NCBI RefSeq assembly: GCF_964283195.1
Contig: NZ_CAXYLH010000004.1
Reading direction: 5' to 3' (one strand)
Length of the DNA: 64,000 nucleotides
Source of the DNA: Paratractidigestivibacter sp003150175
GTDB taxonomy: Bacteria > Actinomycetota > Coriobacteriia > Coriobacteriales > Atopobiaceae
Positions 41,892 to 51,371 of this stretch are shown here, in pieces (position 1 is the first letter of the stretch; every line of letters starts with the position of its first letter). The position numbers were made by a program, and so were the translations under genes. The notes below the pieces were generated by a model, which had not been told where the DNA came from, did no database searches, and saw nothing but the letters and a program-made list of their open reading frames with translations.

Positions 41892-42395
41892 ATGACCAGG
41901 TCCAACGCGCAAAGGCTCATGTTGGGGTGCGGCGTTGCGGCACTCGGTGCCGCCGCGGTTTTCTGGGTTTTGTCGATGGCGGCTGCTAACGCCGGGCCGA
42001 AGGGGCCTGAAAGCCCGCCTGCGCCTGCCGTGGCGGGTGGTCCTGCCGCGGGCGACCTCGCGCTTGATTTCTCCACGGCCGACGTGGCGTCCCTCACCTA
42101 TATATCCGAGGGCGAGATGCTGCAGAGGTACGAGTGCTCAGAGCCCGAAGCCATCGCAGGGGTCGTGGACGCCCTCGCGCGCATCGAGCTCGGCGAGTCC
42201 ACGGAGCTATTTGCCCTGGATGCCGGCGACTGCCTGATCTTCTTGCTAAACGACGGGTCGGAGCGCAGGTACTTCTTTGAGGCCGGCATTTACGTGGATG
42301 GGGACGTGCGAAGAACGGTCGACTCCGGTGCAGGTGAGCTCGCGCAGGCCCTCGGTTACGTGCGCGAATCCTCGGTTGAGGAGGCGGAACAATGA
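41892..42395 (+). CDS. Small membrane-anchored protein, cassette gene 2, copy 1
   Basis: A 167-residue protein with an N-terminal signal anchor (residues 10-32, MLGCGVAALGAAAVFWVLSM), a Pro/Gly/Ala linker, then a ~110-residue extracytoplasmic domain with alternating beta and helix (SLTYISEGEML...VVDALARIELGE...FLLNDGSERRYFFEAG). No known family is recognised. GGAGG precedes the ATG at 41892. Its paralogue is at 59213 (clear similarity in the last 100 residues). The stop overlaps the next start (ATGA), implying coupling. It is downstream of the membrane LuxR regulator. Confidence 0.82.
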   Translation: MTRSNAQRLMLGCGVAALGAAAVFWVLSMAAANAGPKGPESPPAPAVAGGPAAGDLALDFSTADVASLTYISEGEMLQRYECSEPEAIAGVVDALARIELGESTELFALDAGDCLIFLLNDGSERRYFFEAGIYVDGDVRRTVDSGAGELAQALGYVRESSVEEAEQ

Positions 42396-43759
42396 CGCGG
42401 CAGCCTGGCAAGAAGGGCTTTTGCGAGGACACCGCATATGACGGCGCCACCGGCCGGGCGCTTGCCCGGCTTGCGGTTCCGGTGGGCTGGTCTGTGGTGG
42501 GTCGGCTGGAGCGCGCGGATTCGTTCGAGCGGCCGATCAGCGTTCGCCTTCGCGCCGAGGGGCCGGACGGTTCGAGCGTGGACTTCAATTCCGGTGAGCG
42601 TTACTGCCGCTTGGGCGCCGGGGCTAAGGGCATGAACGTGATGGCGGCGATGTACGGTCTGACGTCGTCGATGCAGACGTCTCCGGACCGCGCGTTCGAG
42701 GACATCGAGGATTATCTTGACAAAGAGGTGGCGGCGTTTGCCCGGCGGGCGGGTGGCGCGGCGCGGTTTGTGGGCACAGTGGCGTACCCCGGCGATTTTG
42801 ACGAAGCGGCGGGCAAGGCGCTCGTCGAGCGCGAGGCGATCAACGACTTCGCGATCCAGGGCGCTCGGGTCAAGTGCTCGCGGCTCTGGGCCCGCGCTGC
42901 AGCGCGCCTGTACGAGCTCAGTCTCCCTGACGGCAGCTCGCGCAGCGTTTGCGCCGCGGGTATCGTCGACGGTTACGTCGTTGGGGTTCCGGCGGGCGCC
43001 GCGACAGGCTCCATGGCAATAGCGGCGTCCGAGCTCGTCCAGGCCGTTGCCCCGCAGGCGAAGGCCAGCGGCTTCTTGGATGCCATGGTCGACTCCGGGA
43101 TCCTTGGCGGCATCGTGGGCCGTAAACTCAAGGAGCGTCGGGTTGCAACGCCTTCGGCGCCCTGCTCGACGGTGCTGCCGTCTTCTGAGGTCGCCGCTCC
43201 TGCGCAAGAAGGATTTGGCAAGGTCGGCGCCGGAGAGGTCCTCATCTGGGGCCCGAGGAACGTGACGGTCCTTTGCTGCCCTGGGCAGGCGCTTGAGGAG
43301 CACCTGCGCTCGACCTTGCCCGCGATGCTTCGGAGCTTCACCCCGAACCCGGCGCTTGCGCAGGAGGCGGACGCCATCCGCAACAACGCCGTGATTCAAG
43401 AGCAGCAGCAGGCTGCCATGGCGCAGCAGCGTCAACAGGCGCGGTTCGCTGCCATGAGGCAGGCCGTCAATACACAGCGGCAGGCCTTCGACGACTATCA
43501 ACGCGCGGCGCAGGCGCGCTCGGATGCCCAGTGGGCGGCGGATCGTGCACGCTCGGGGCATGCGGCGTCTGGTTCCACGTGGACAGACGGCTTCTCGGAC
43601 GCGATGCGCGGCGTGAACACGTGGGTGCGCCCCGACGGGACCGAGGTCGAGACCTCGACGGCATCTAACCGGGCATGGACGAACGCGGCGGGAGACGTCG
43701 TGGGCGGCGGCGGGGGCTTCGACCCCGGTGCCGACTGGACGGAGCTCCACCAGAAATAA
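42392..43759 (+). CDS. Large uncharacterised protein, cassette gene 3, copy 1
   Basis: A 455-residue protein, not recognised. No signal peptide or membrane segment is obvious, so it is probably cytoplasmic. It seems to be built from an N-terminal beta-rich domain (residues 1-100), a helical segment (about 100-150), a middle domain (about 150-260) and a conserved C-terminal part: a Gln/Ala-rich coiled coil (about 325-385, AMAQQRQQARFAAMRQAVNT) followed by a Gly/Trp-rich tail (NTWVRPDGTEVETSTAS, GFDPGADWTELHQ). Copy 2 (59809) keeps a 40-residue N-terminal segment plus the C-terminal part but lacks the rest. It overlaps gene 2 by 4 bp. Confidence 0.8.
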   Translation: MTRQPGKKGFCEDTAYDGATGRALARLAVPVGWSVVGRLERADSFERPISVRLRAEGPDGSSVDFNSGERYCRLGAGAKGMNVMAAMYGLTSSMQTSPDRAFEDIEDYLDKEVAAFARRAGGAARFVGTVAYPGDFDEAAGKALVEREAINDFAIQGARVKCSRLWARAAARLYELSLPDGSSRSVCAAGIVDGYVVGVPAGAATGSMAIAASELVQAVAPQAKASGFLDAMVDSGILGGIVGRKLKERRVATPSAPCSTVLPSSEVAAPAQEGFGKVGAGEVLIWGPRNVTVLCCPGQALEEHLRSTLPAMLRSFTPNPALAQEADAIRNNAVIQEQQQAAMAQQRQQARFAAMRQAVNTQRQAFDDYQRAAQARSDAQWAADRARSGHAASGSTWTDGFSDAMRGVNTWVRPDGTEVETSTASNRAWTNAAGDVVGGGGGFDPGADWTELHQK

Positions 43760-43777
43760 CGAGCCAAGGGAGGAATC

Positions 43778-44557
43778 ATGAGCATCTCAACTGCAAGGCG
43801 AAGGGCAATCGCGGCGATGTTGGCGGCACTTCTTGCCGCTCCGCTCTTTGCGTGCGGCGCGCAGCCGACGACCACGGCGCCGGGCACGGACGCCCCGGCA
43901 GCCGACACCAACGTGACCGACTCCGGCAAGAAGGACGACGCAAAGGCCGATAATGCGACCGGCTCGAGTGGCGGCTCGTCGACAAACACCGATGCGCCCG
44001 CCTTCGATACCTGGTCCGACGACTGTGTCGACGACCATGGTAACGTCACGGTAAGCGCGCTTCTGGGCCTTAAGGGCTGGCAGCTCCAGACGCTTCTCTC
44101 GCAGCGAGGTTTTTCTTGGAACGGCGAGTATAAGCGCTATGAGGACGGGGAGGGGCGCGTGTTCCTCGCCGAGCGGTATTACAGGGACGGCAGCGACGAG
44201 ACCCTGGGCGAGGACCAGATCGGCGAGCTCGATAAGGGCGCGACCGGCTCACCGGTGGCCTTCTACCTTACTGTGAGCGGTTATCTGGACGGCGAAGACG
44301 ACGAGTCGATGGCGCTGCTCAAGGCCGTGAGTGGTGCCGGTGGCGTCTCGTGCGAGGACTACCGCTATGTCGACGGTGTCCTGTGCGCGATCGTGTACAA
44401 CGAGTCGATGAACCGCAACTTCGTGATGGCGGCGGCAAACGACGACGCAACCGTGAGTATCATGGTCTGCAACGAGGATGTGGCGCGCACGGGCGCCCTC
44501 ACCGAGGGCGGCGGCGCGCCGACCGTCATGGACGTCTGGCACGAGTACTTCGGCTAA
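43778..44557 (+). CDS. Lipoprotein, cassette gene 4, copy 1
   Basis: A 259-residue lipoprotein with a type II signal peptide (lipobox ending FAC-G, Cys at residue 26). A Thr/Asp/Ser-rich tether follows, then a ~180-residue globular domain beginning FDTWSDDCVDDHGN and including LKGWQLQTLLSQRGF and TDE/DDESMALL. The same domain is 50-60% similar by eye to that of 61.5-kb gene 60630. GGGAGG precedes the ATG, 18 bp after gene 3. It is likely displayed on the outer face of the membrane. No family recognised. Confidence 0.85.
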   Translation: MSISTARRRAIAAMLAALLAAPLFACGAQPTTTAPGTDAPAADTNVTDSGKKDDAKADNATGSSGGSSTNTDAPAFDTWSDDCVDDHGNVTVSALLGLKGWQLQTLLSQRGFSWNGEYKRYEDGEGRVFLAERYYRDGSDETLGEDQIGELDKGATGSPVAFYLTVSGYLDGEDDESMALLKAVSGAGGVSCEDYRYVDGVLCAIVYNESMNRNFVMAAANDDATVSIMVCNEDVARTGALTEGGGAPTVMDVWHEYFG

Positions 44558-44579
44558 CGTCGCGTCGGTTTACGCGCTA

Positions 44580-44720
44580 AGAAAACCCGACGTCTGGGCG
44601 CCGGTTGGCTTCCGGCGGTGCCGCGCGCTAATAATTCCCGACGTCTGGGCGCCGCGCCGCCCTTCTTGCTAAGAAATCCCGACCTCTGGGCGCGCCATTG
44701 CCCAGAGGTCGGGATTTTTT
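44580..44720 (+). terminator. Tandem repeats ending in a strong terminator
   Basis: Three tandem partial units of CCCGACGTCTGGGCGCC type (at about 44586, 44638 and 44678). The third extends into a perfect 18-bp hairpin, 44674-44691 with 44700-44717, followed by T6. It terminates cassette copy 1. Confidence 0.85.
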
Positions 44721-44764
44721 AACGCGGAAGGCATTCCGGGATGGCGCGTATAAGGTTGGTGTAA

Positions 44765-46180
44765 GAAGGCCATGGCCACCGCGCCGCCGGCGCCGGGGAA
44801 CCTCACCCTCCCGGTAGAAACTACTTCCTCAGCCCGCGCCGGTCAACCACCTCCCTCACGGCCTCCGCCGCGTAGAGCCTCGCGGCCTCCAGCCTCTCGT
44901 CGGACGGGGGCTCCGCCGCGGACGGCGCCGCCTTGGCGAGCGACGAGGGCGACAGCAGTCTCTGCGCCTGCCAGCGCCCCTCCTCGCCCATGAGCACCGC
45001 GCAGGTCAGCCGCATCATCGAGGCCCTCGACGGGAACGACTGGACGCTGCGGTAGCGCCGCTTTATCTCCCGGTTGGCCCTCTCCTGCTGGTTGTTCGTC
45101 CTGATCTTGGGCCAGTGCTCGCGCGGGAAGGCCATGTACGCCAGGGCGTCCTCGCGCGCCTCCCCGAACGCCCAGCCCGCCGCGCGGGACAGCGCCGCGA
45201 CGTAGGGCTGGGCCTCGTCCCAGACGGCGCGGGCGAGGGCCGCGTCGGCCTGCGTGGTCGCGAGCCTCACGAGCTCGGCGCAGGCCGCCTTGCCGGCCCT
45301 GGTGCGCATGCGCCCCTGCAGGTCGCGCTGCAGGTGCATGACGCACCTCTGCCAGGAGCACCCGCAGAAGACCTCGCGCACGGCGGCGACGAGGCCGGCG
45401 TGGGCGTCGGAGACGACGAGCCGCACGCCCGAGAGCCCGCGGGCCCTGAGCCCCTCGAGGAACCCCCTCCAGGACTCCCTGGACTCCGCGTCGACGCACT
45501 CGGCCCCGAGGAAGCGCTTGCGGCCGTCGGCGTCCAGGCCTATCGCCGTGACGAGGGCCTGCGAGACGTAGCGGCCGTCGACCTGGCACTTCATGTAGGT
45601 CGCGTCGAGCCACACGTAGGGCGAGTCGCCCTCGATCGGCCTCGACCGGAAGGCCGCCGCGGACTCGTCGAGCTCCGAGCAGAGCCTGGAGACCTCGGAG
45701 CTCGACAGCGACGAGACGCCGAGGCCCTCGGCGACGCGCTCCACCTTGCGGGTGGACACGCCCGCGACGTACATCTCGCGCACGAGGGCGACCATGGAGG
45801 CCTCGACGCGCGTGTAGCGCCCGAGGATGTCCTCGGGGTAGTAGGTCCCGCGCCTGAGCTTGGGGATGGCGAGCTCGAGGTCGCCGGCGGCGGTCCTGAG
45901 CGTGCGCGGCCGGTAGCCGTTGCGGCTGTTCTCCCTGGCCTCGCTCCTCTCGCCCCTCGCCGCGCCGCAGGTGTCCTGCGCGTCGGCGTCCATCACCGCG
46001 TTCATCACCGCCTCCAGCATCCTGCAGCCGAACTCGCGCAGGTCGGCGCACTCGCCGAACACCGCCATCGCCTGAGCCCTCTGCTCGACGGTGAGCTGTA
46101 GTAAATTCATGTCCTGGGCCATCGCGTGCTCCTTTTTCTCGTCGACCTCAGCAACCGACGATTCTACGCGATGGCCCTTC
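44765..46180 (-). mobile_element. IS256-family insertion sequence
   Basis: A single transposase gene is flanked by short imperfect inverted ends: GAAGGCCATGGCC at 44765 and, on the other strand from 46180, GAAGGGCCATCGC. The ends are approximate and no target duplication could be recognised. It lies between cassette copy 1 and an FGGY kinase, immediately upstream of that kinase's ribosome site. Confidence 0.6.
44821..46122 (-). CDS. IS256-family (mutator-type) transposase
   Basis: A 433-residue DDE transposase: first Asp in VWLDATYMK, second in VVSDAHAGL, Glu in NNQQERANREIKRR. The conserved CSWQRCVMHLQRDL segment of mutator-type transposases is present. The reading frame appears intact, so it may be active. 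AAGGAGCACG precedes the start. Confidence 0.94.
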   Translation of the reverse strand: MAQDMNLLQLTVEQRAQAMAVFGECADLREFGCRMLEAVMNAVMDADAQDTCGAARGERSEARENSRNGYRPRTLRTAAGDLELAIPKLRRGTYYPEDILGRYTRVEASMVALVREMYVAGVSTRKVERVAEGLGVSSLSSSEVSRLCSELDESAAAFRSRPIEGDSPYVWLDATYMKCQVDGRYVSQALVTAIGLDADGRKRFLGAECVDAESRESWRGFLEGLRARGLSGVRLVVSDAHAGLVAAVREVFCGCSWQRCVMHLQRDLQGRMRTRAGKAACAELVRLATTQADAALARAVWDEAQPYVAALSRAAGWAFGEAREDALAYMAFPREHWPKIRTNNQQERANREIKRRYRSVQSFPSRASMMRLTCAVLMGEEGRWQAQRLLSPSSLAKAAPSAAEPPSDERLEAARLYAAEAVREVVDRRGLRK

Positions 46181-46200
46181 TTTCTTATGAAGGATGAAGC

Positions 46201-47661
46201 ATGAACGTACTGGTCATTGATGTAGGGACGTCGAGCTTGCGCGGAGTATTGTTCGGGGCCTGCGGTCAGAAACTCTGCTCACGCCAAATCGGCTACAGCC
46301 CCGTATATCGTTCCGACGGCCGCGTCGAGCAGGCGCCCGAGCAGTTTCTCGACACGCTCACCGAGACTGTCAAGACGATCGCGGCCTGGGCAGATGAGAA
46401 CTCTGAGCCTATTGAGCTGGTTTCAATAACATCGCAACGCTCGTCTATTGCGCCTATTGATGCCGCGGGCAACCCTCTTGCGGACTTCATCATGTGGCAA
46501 GATACGCGCAACGCGAGCCTTGTGTCTGAGCTTGAGAAGCACAACGACTTTGTTTTTAAGCTGTCGGGCACTCGCGTGAACACGGTGTTCTCTGGGGCGA
46601 AGATGGCTTGGATCGAGAAAGAAGAGCCCGGGCTAGCTGCTAGATCTGCCCGCTACGTCACCATTCCCGAGCTGCTTATTCATCAGATGTGCGGCGAGTG
46701 GGCTATTGATCAAACCTATGCGAGCCGATCGAATCTAATGGATATCCGGCTTCGTGACTGGTCGACGGAGCTGCTCGACCTCTTTGGCGTTCCGGCCGGC
46801 AAGCTGTCGCGCGTGGTCGAGCCTGGAAGCGCCGTTGGTTGCGTAACGGAGGAATTCTCATTGGCGACCGGGCTTGCCTGCGGCATACCGGTGGTAAGCG
46901 CCGGCGGCGATCAACAGTGCGGGGCCCTCGGCCAAGGAATCTTCGCCCCCGGAGACGTCTCGATCGTTACGGGTACGGGCGCATTCATGGAGACGACCGT
47001 CTATGAAGTCCCCGACGGCCTGAGCCCTCGCGTGATCTGCAATGCTTCAAGCCTGGCGGGGGCGTACACGCTGGAGGCGAGCGTGCCCACGTGCTGCTCC
47101 GCCTTTGACTGGTACCGTCGGACATTCTGTCCCGAGATGAGCTTCGACGATATTGCCCTTGCTGTTGAGGCCGAGCACAGGCGTTGCGCTCCGAGCATCG
47201 TGTTGCCCCATTTCCAAGGTCGCGGCACGCCGGATTGGAATCCTCGGGCGAGGGGAGTCCTTGCGGGGATTGATCTTTCGGCAACGCGGGAGAGCTTGCT
47301 GTATTCGCTGCTTGTCGGCATATTCACCGAGGTCAGGATTAACCTGGACAGCTTCGAAGACCTTGTCCCGCTCACGCATGGTCGCATTAGCGGCGGTCTT
47401 ACGGGCACACCTGCGATCAACCAGGTGCAGGCCGACGTGTACGGTCTCGAGCTATCTTGTGCCGACGACACGGAGTCGACTGCTCGTGGCGCGTTGATTT
47501 CCGCACTGGTGGGGCAAGGCGTTTATGCGGATGCGAGATCAGCGTTTCGAGCGGTCTCGGCCGACGTCGATGGCAAGAAGTACGTGCCCGACAACGTTAA
47601 ACATCGGAAGCTCGCCGAGCTCAAGGCTGCTTCTGAGGAGCTTTATCGCTCGGTGTATTGA
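46201..47661 (+). CDS. FGGY-family carbohydrate kinase
   Basis: A 486-residue sugar kinase. ATP/phosphate loops: DVGTSSLRGVLF at the N-terminus, SAGGDQQCGALG and VTGTGAFMETT in the middle; the sugar-binding D is in IMWQDTRN. The C-terminal GGLTGTPAINQVQADVYG helix-loop follows family order. Xylulokinase-like members phosphorylate ketopentoses. Next to the Ula-like operon, an L-xylulose or related substrate is plausible but unproven. GAAGGATG precedes the ATG; the IS element abuts this upstream region and may have displaced the native promoter. It converges on the DeoR gene. Confidence 0.9.
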   Translation: MNVLVIDVGTSSLRGVLFGACGQKLCSRQIGYSPVYRSDGRVEQAPEQFLDTLTETVKTIAAWADENSEPIELVSITSQRSSIAPIDAAGNPLADFIMWQDTRNASLVSELEKHNDFVFKLSGTRVNTVFSGAKMAWIEKEEPGLAARSARYVTIPELLIHQMCGEWAIDQTYASRSNLMDIRLRDWSTELLDLFGVPAGKLSRVVEPGSAVGCVTEEFSLATGLACGIPVVSAGGDQQCGALGQGIFAPGDVSIVTGTGAFMETTVYEVPDGLSPRVICNASSLAGAYTLEASVPTCCSAFDWYRRTFCPEMSFDDIALAVEAEHRRCAPSIVLPHFQGRGTPDWNPRARGVLAGIDLSATRESLLYSLLVGIFTEVRINLDSFEDLVPLTHGRISGGLTGTPAINQVQADVYGLELSCADDTESTARGALISALVGQGVYADARSAFRAVSADVDGKKYVPDNVKHRKLAELKAASEELYRSVY

Positions 47662-47698
47662 TCGCGCCCCGCCCTTTAGTCCGCACGCCAGCGCGTAT

Positions 47699-48466
47699 CT
47701 ACACGCGGCGAATCTCGTGGACGCCGGCCTCGCGGAGGACGGCGATGTCCTCGTCGGTGGCATCCGAGTCGGTGATGAGCAGGTTCACGTGGCTGAGGCC
47801 CGCGTAGCCGAAGCCCGCGCTGATGCCAAGCTTGCGCGAGTCGGCAAGAAGGACCATGCGGTCACTGCGCTCGACCATAAGGGCATTGACGATTGCCTCC
47901 TGCTGCGTGGTCGACGTGACGCCGCCGGTAAGGCTGATGCCGGCACAGCCCACGAAGCAGGTGCTCGCGGAGACGCTGCGGATGTTCGACAGCGCGAACT
48001 CGCCGGAGAGCACGCCTCGGGGCGGGCGGACTTCTCCGCCTGTGACCAGGACCATGCCGCCCTCGGGAACGGGGAGCTCCTGGCCGCGGAGACTGTTGGT
48101 GATCACCGTGACCCCGCGGGCATCGAGATACTTGATGGCACCGAGCGCCGTGGAGCTCGTGTTGACGAAGAGTTGCTCGCGGTCCTCGACGAGCTCCGCC
48201 GCCGCGCGGCCGATGCGCTCCTTGGCGGCCTCGAAGGGGTCGGCGGCTTTTTGGATGCCTGCGCCGTCGGCCAAAAGCGCTTCTCCGTACCTTCGGGTGA
48301 CCTGACCGCGGCTCTCGAGCTCATCGAGGTCGCGGCGCACAGTGAGGGAGCTGATGCCGAGTTTCTCGGCGAGGTCGGCCACGTTGACACGGCCCTTCTC
48401 GCGAAGGATGTTGAGGATGGTCTGGCGCCGCTGCTCAACGAACCCGCGGCCTCGTTTGTCTGCCAT
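47699..48466 (-). CDS. DeoR-family transcriptional regulator
   Basis: A 255-residue DeoR-type repressor. The N-terminal HTH is RQTILNILREKGRVNVADLAEKLGISSLTVRRDLDELESRGQ (helix-turn-helix at about 12-60), followed by a ribose-5-phosphate-isomerase-like DeoRC sensor domain that binds phosphorylated sugars. It is divergent from the Ula-type PTS operon, with five TGAAC repeats in the shared intergenic region, so it very probably represses that operon until a phosphorylated intermediate accumulates. Confidence 0.93.
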   Translation of the reverse strand: MADKRGRGFVEQRRQTILNILREKGRVNVADLAEKLGISSLTVRRDLDELESRGQVTRRYGEALLADGAGIQKAADPFEAAKERIGRAAAELVEDREQLFVNTSSTALGAIKYLDARGVTVITNSLRGQELPVPEGGMVLVTGGEVRPPRGVLSGEFALSNIRSVSASTCFVGCAGISLTGGVTSTTQQEAIVNALMVERSDRMVLLADSRKLGISAGFGYAGLSHVNLLITDSDATDEDIAVLREAGVHEIRRV

Positions 48467-48785
48467 GGAACCTGCCCTGCTTGTTGCTATTTGGCTGAAT
48501 CAAAGTATAGGTAAACAGAATAATGAACAGTTCGCGCTATCGGTGAACGTTCTGTACTTTCACTCAATCACAAGATAGAGAAAATGAACGGTGTGAATCA
48601 TTGATATCTGCAAGAATTACCGTTTGCGGCAGAATCGCTACCGTTCGCGGTTGCGCTGCACAAAATGAACGTTCAAGATGAACAGTTAAGTTATAACAAT
48701 GCCAACAAAGCGTTCGTAACGTTCTTTAAGAATGCGAAACGTGATTTCGCGCGGCTGCCGCGCCTAAACGAGAGGAGGAGCAACG
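48467..48785. promoter_or_regulatory. Divergent control region with TGAAC repeats
   Basis: No gene is supported in these 319 bp. TGAAC-type repeats lie at 48524-48532, 48544-48552, 48585-48593, 48666-48674 and 48679-48687 (TGAACAGTT or TGAACGTTC patterns). TATAAC at 48692-48697 is a plausible -10 for the rightward operon, just after the last repeat. These are candidate DeoR operators; the AT-rich composition contrasts with the flanks. Confidence 0.55.
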
Positions 48786-49253
48786 ATGCTCCTGAAGGAG
48801 ATCGTCGAAAAGAAGCGCTACGCCTTCACCGAAGGTCCGCTCGACTGGCGCGAGGCGCTGCGCCAGTGCTGTCGCCCGCTCGAGGAGGTTGGCCTGGTCG
48901 AGCCGGTCTACGCCGACGTCATCATCGAGAACGTCGAGAAGAACGGCCCCTACATCGTGCTGGTCCCGGGCGTCGCGATGCCCCACACCACCGAGAACGC
49001 CCAGGGTTGCAACGGTACCGGCATCGGCTTCATGCGCTGCTCCGAGCCCGTGCACTTCGATGAGGAGAACCCGACGCCCGATACCGACGCACAGATCTTC
49101 TTTACCCTTTGCTCCACGAACCAGGACGAGCACTTCAAGAACATGCAGCGTCTGATGGCCGTGCTCACCAACGAGGAGGCCGTCGAGAAGCTCAAGGTCG
49201 CCACGACCCCTGAGGAGCTCCTCCAGATTGACGCCATGGTCGGCGACGAGTAG
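48786..49253 (+). CDS. ulaC: PTS EIIA, ascorbate/fructose-mannitol type
   Basis: A 155-residue single-domain EIIA of the mannitol/fructose fold as used by ascorbate systems. The phospho-accepting His is H67 in PGVAMPHTTE. GAGGAGG precedes the ATG. First gene of a PTS operon (EIIA, EIIC, EIIB) followed by a UlaG-like lactonase and UlaE-like epimerase, so the L-ascorbate/Ula assignment is supported by context. Confidence 0.9.
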   Translation: MLLKEIVEKKRYAFTEGPLDWREALRQCCRPLEEVGLVEPVYADVIIENVEKNGPYIVLVPGVAMPHTTENAQGCNGTGIGFMRCSEPVHFDEENPTPDTDAQIFFTLCSTNQDEHFKNMQRLMAVLTNEEAVEKLKVATTPEELLQIDAMVGDE

Positions 49254-49333
49254 CGCGCTGCTCCCGACCAACTTCAAACGGTAATGAGCGGGGCAGCCGA
49301 GGGGGCTCCCCGACAAGAAAAGAGAGGAAGCAT

Positions 49334-50836
49334 ATGGACGTCTTAATGGGCATTTGGACGTGGATCGTAAACAACATCCTCACCCAGCCCGCCTACTTCA
49401 TCGGCCTGATCGTCGTGCTCGGCTACGCACTTATGAAGAAGCCCTGGTACGACATCCTCGCCGGCTTTATCAAGGCTGTCATCGGCTATCAGATCCTTCA
49501 GGTTGGCTCCTCGGGCCTCACGAGCGCTTTCCGCCCGGTCCTCGTCGGCCTTCAGACGCGCTTCAACATGAACGCCTGCGTCATCGACCCGTACTTCGGC
49601 CAGAACGCAGTCCAGGCCGCCATGGAGGACACCGGCGCCACTGCGCTGCCGTTCATCTCGGGCAAGTCCTTCTCGCTCGTTATGTTCCTGCTTCTGTTCG
49701 CCTTCATCTTGAACATCGTGCTCGTCGCTGCCCGTAAGGTCACCAAGTGCCGCGCGCTGTTCACCACCGGCCACGTGCAGGTTCAGCAGTCCGCCCTCGC
49801 GTTCTTCCTGATCCTCTTTGCCTTCCCGGCCCTCAAGGACCAGGACTGGGTCGTTCTTCTGATCATGACCGTACTCCTCGGCCTTTACTGGGCCGTCGGC
49901 TCCAACCTCTGCATCCGTCCCTCCCAGGAGCTCACTGACGGTGCCGGCCTGACCGTCGCCCACCAGCAGATGTTCGGCATCTATCTCGCCTCCAAGGCCG
50001 CCGACTGGATGAACAGGCACTCCAAGAAGGAGTCCAAGAACGTCGACGACATCAAACTCCCGGGCTTCCTGAAGATCTTCAACGAGAACCTGGTCGCCAC
50101 CGCGATCCTCATGACGCTCTTCTTCGGCACCATCCTCGTGATCCTCGGCCGCGACTTTCTCGTCGAGCAGAAGTTCATGAAGGAGAGCCAGGACTTCTTT
50201 ATGTACATCCTGACGACCTCCTTCGAGTTCGCCGTGTACCTCTCGATCCTGCAGCTCGGCGTCCGCACCTTCGTCACCGAGCTCACCAACTCCTTCCAGG
50301 GTATCTCGTCCAAGCTCCTCAAGGGCTCTGTCCCCGGCGTCGACTGCGCCGTCACCTTCGGCTTCGGCGCCCCGAACGCCGTGACCATCGGCTTCCTCTT
50401 TGGCGCCCTTGGCCAGTTCCTCGCCATCGGCATCCTGCTGATGCTCAAGTCCCCCGTCGTGATCATGGCCGGCTTCGTGCCTCTGTTCTTCGATAACGCG
50501 GTCATCGGCGTCTACGCCAACGACAAGGGCGGCCTGCGCGCTTGCTGCATCCTGCCGTTCATATCGGGCCTCATCCAGGTCTTCGGCTCCGCGTTCATCG
50601 CCGGCCTCACTGGCCTGGCTGCCTACGGCGGCTACATCGGAATGTGGGACTGGGCCGCTGTCTGGCCGATCATGACCGTCCTCATGAAGTACCTCGGCGT
50701 CATCGGCATCGTCATCTGCGCCGCCGCCCTCATCGCGATCCCGCAGATCCAGTACCGCAAGCACAAGGAGACCTACTTCCTCGAGGTCGAGGATTGGCAG
50801 AAGTGCAAGGAGATGCGCGCCAGCGGCATCAAATAG
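49334..50836 (+). CDS. ulaA: PTS EIIC, L-ascorbate (UlaA/SgaT) type
   Basis: A 500-residue membrane permease of the UlaA/SgaT fold, about 11-12 membrane segments, recognised by the ILTQPAYFIGLIVVLGYALMKK start, the ASKAADWMNRH loop and the GFGAPNAVTIGFLFGALGQ segment. It transports and, with EIIA and EIIB, phosphorylates L-ascorbate or a similar sugar acid. AGAGGAAG precedes the ATG. Confidence 0.93.
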   Translation: MDVLMGIWTWIVNNILTQPAYFIGLIVVLGYALMKKPWYDILAGFIKAVIGYQILQVGSSGLTSAFRPVLVGLQTRFNMNACVIDPYFGQNAVQAAMEDTGATALPFISGKSFSLVMFLLLFAFILNIVLVAARKVTKCRALFTTGHVQVQQSALAFFLILFAFPALKDQDWVVLLIMTVLLGLYWAVGSNLCIRPSQELTDGAGLTVAHQQMFGIYLASKAADWMNRHSKKESKNVDDIKLPGFLKIFNENLVATAILMTLFFGTILVILGRDFLVEQKFMKESQDFFMYILTTSFEFAVYLSILQLGVRTFVTELTNSFQGISSKLLKGSVPGVDCAVTFGFGAPNAVTIGFLFGALGQFLAIGILLMLKSPVVIMAGFVPLFFDNAVIGVYANDKGGLRACCILPFISGLIQVFGSAFIAGLTGLAAYGGYIGMWDWAAVWPIMTVLMKYLGVIGIVICAAALIAIPQIQYRKHKETYFLEVEDWQKCKEMRASGIK

Positions 50837-50912
50837 CGCCGATGCGACTCGAGAGTTGTTGCTCCGCTTAGCCTCACCATGCTCTACCTGCACTTGATTC
50901 ACCAGCTCTAAA

Positions 50913-50945
50913 GGGGCGGTCGGTCCGCCGGCCGCCCTTCTTTCC
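50913..50945 (+). terminator. Hairpin between ulaA and ulaB
   Basis: GGGCGG and CCGCCC arms followed by TTCTTTCC; an internal attenuator candidate. Confidence 0.5.
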
Positions 50946-51010
50946 AAGTCACGGGCCTCGGTAAATGCCGGGCAAGCCTCCGGGAATCCCCGGAAGAACA
51001 GGAGACCACA

Positions 51011-51319
51011 ATGAACGCAAAGATCCTCGTCGCGTGTGCGAACGGCGCAGGCACCTCCCTGATGATGAAGATGACCGCCGAGCGCGTGACCAAGAAGCTC
51101 GGAATGGGTGTCGCCGACATCCATCACTGCGCGCTTTCCGAGGGCGTCAGCGTCGCCAACCAGTACGACATCGTGTTCAGCCCCCTCAACTTCGTGAACA
51201 TGTACGACGCCGCGGCGAAGGCGGGCGTCATCGTCATCGGCCTGCGCAACGTGCTCTCGGACGCCGAGATGGAGCAGCACCTCGTCGAGACCGGTGCTGC
51301 CGAGAAGTTCAAGGCCTAG
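51011..51319 (+). CDS. ulaB: PTS EIIB, L-ascorbate (UlaB) type
   Basis: A 102-residue EIIB of the lactose/ascorbate group. The phospho-cysteine is C9 in ILVACANGAGTSLMM. AGGAG precedes the ATG. Forms the three-part permease with the EIIA and EIIC genes upstream. Confidence 0.92.
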   Translation: MNAKILVACANGAGTSLMMKMTAERVTKKLGMGVADIHHCALSEGVSVANQYDIVFSPLNFVNMYDAAAKAGVIVIGLRNVLSDAEMEQHLVETGAAEKFKA

Positions 51320-51371
51320 ACGCGGGCCGAGCGCATCAGAGCCATACGATTCCGAAGGGTTGGCTGTAAAG

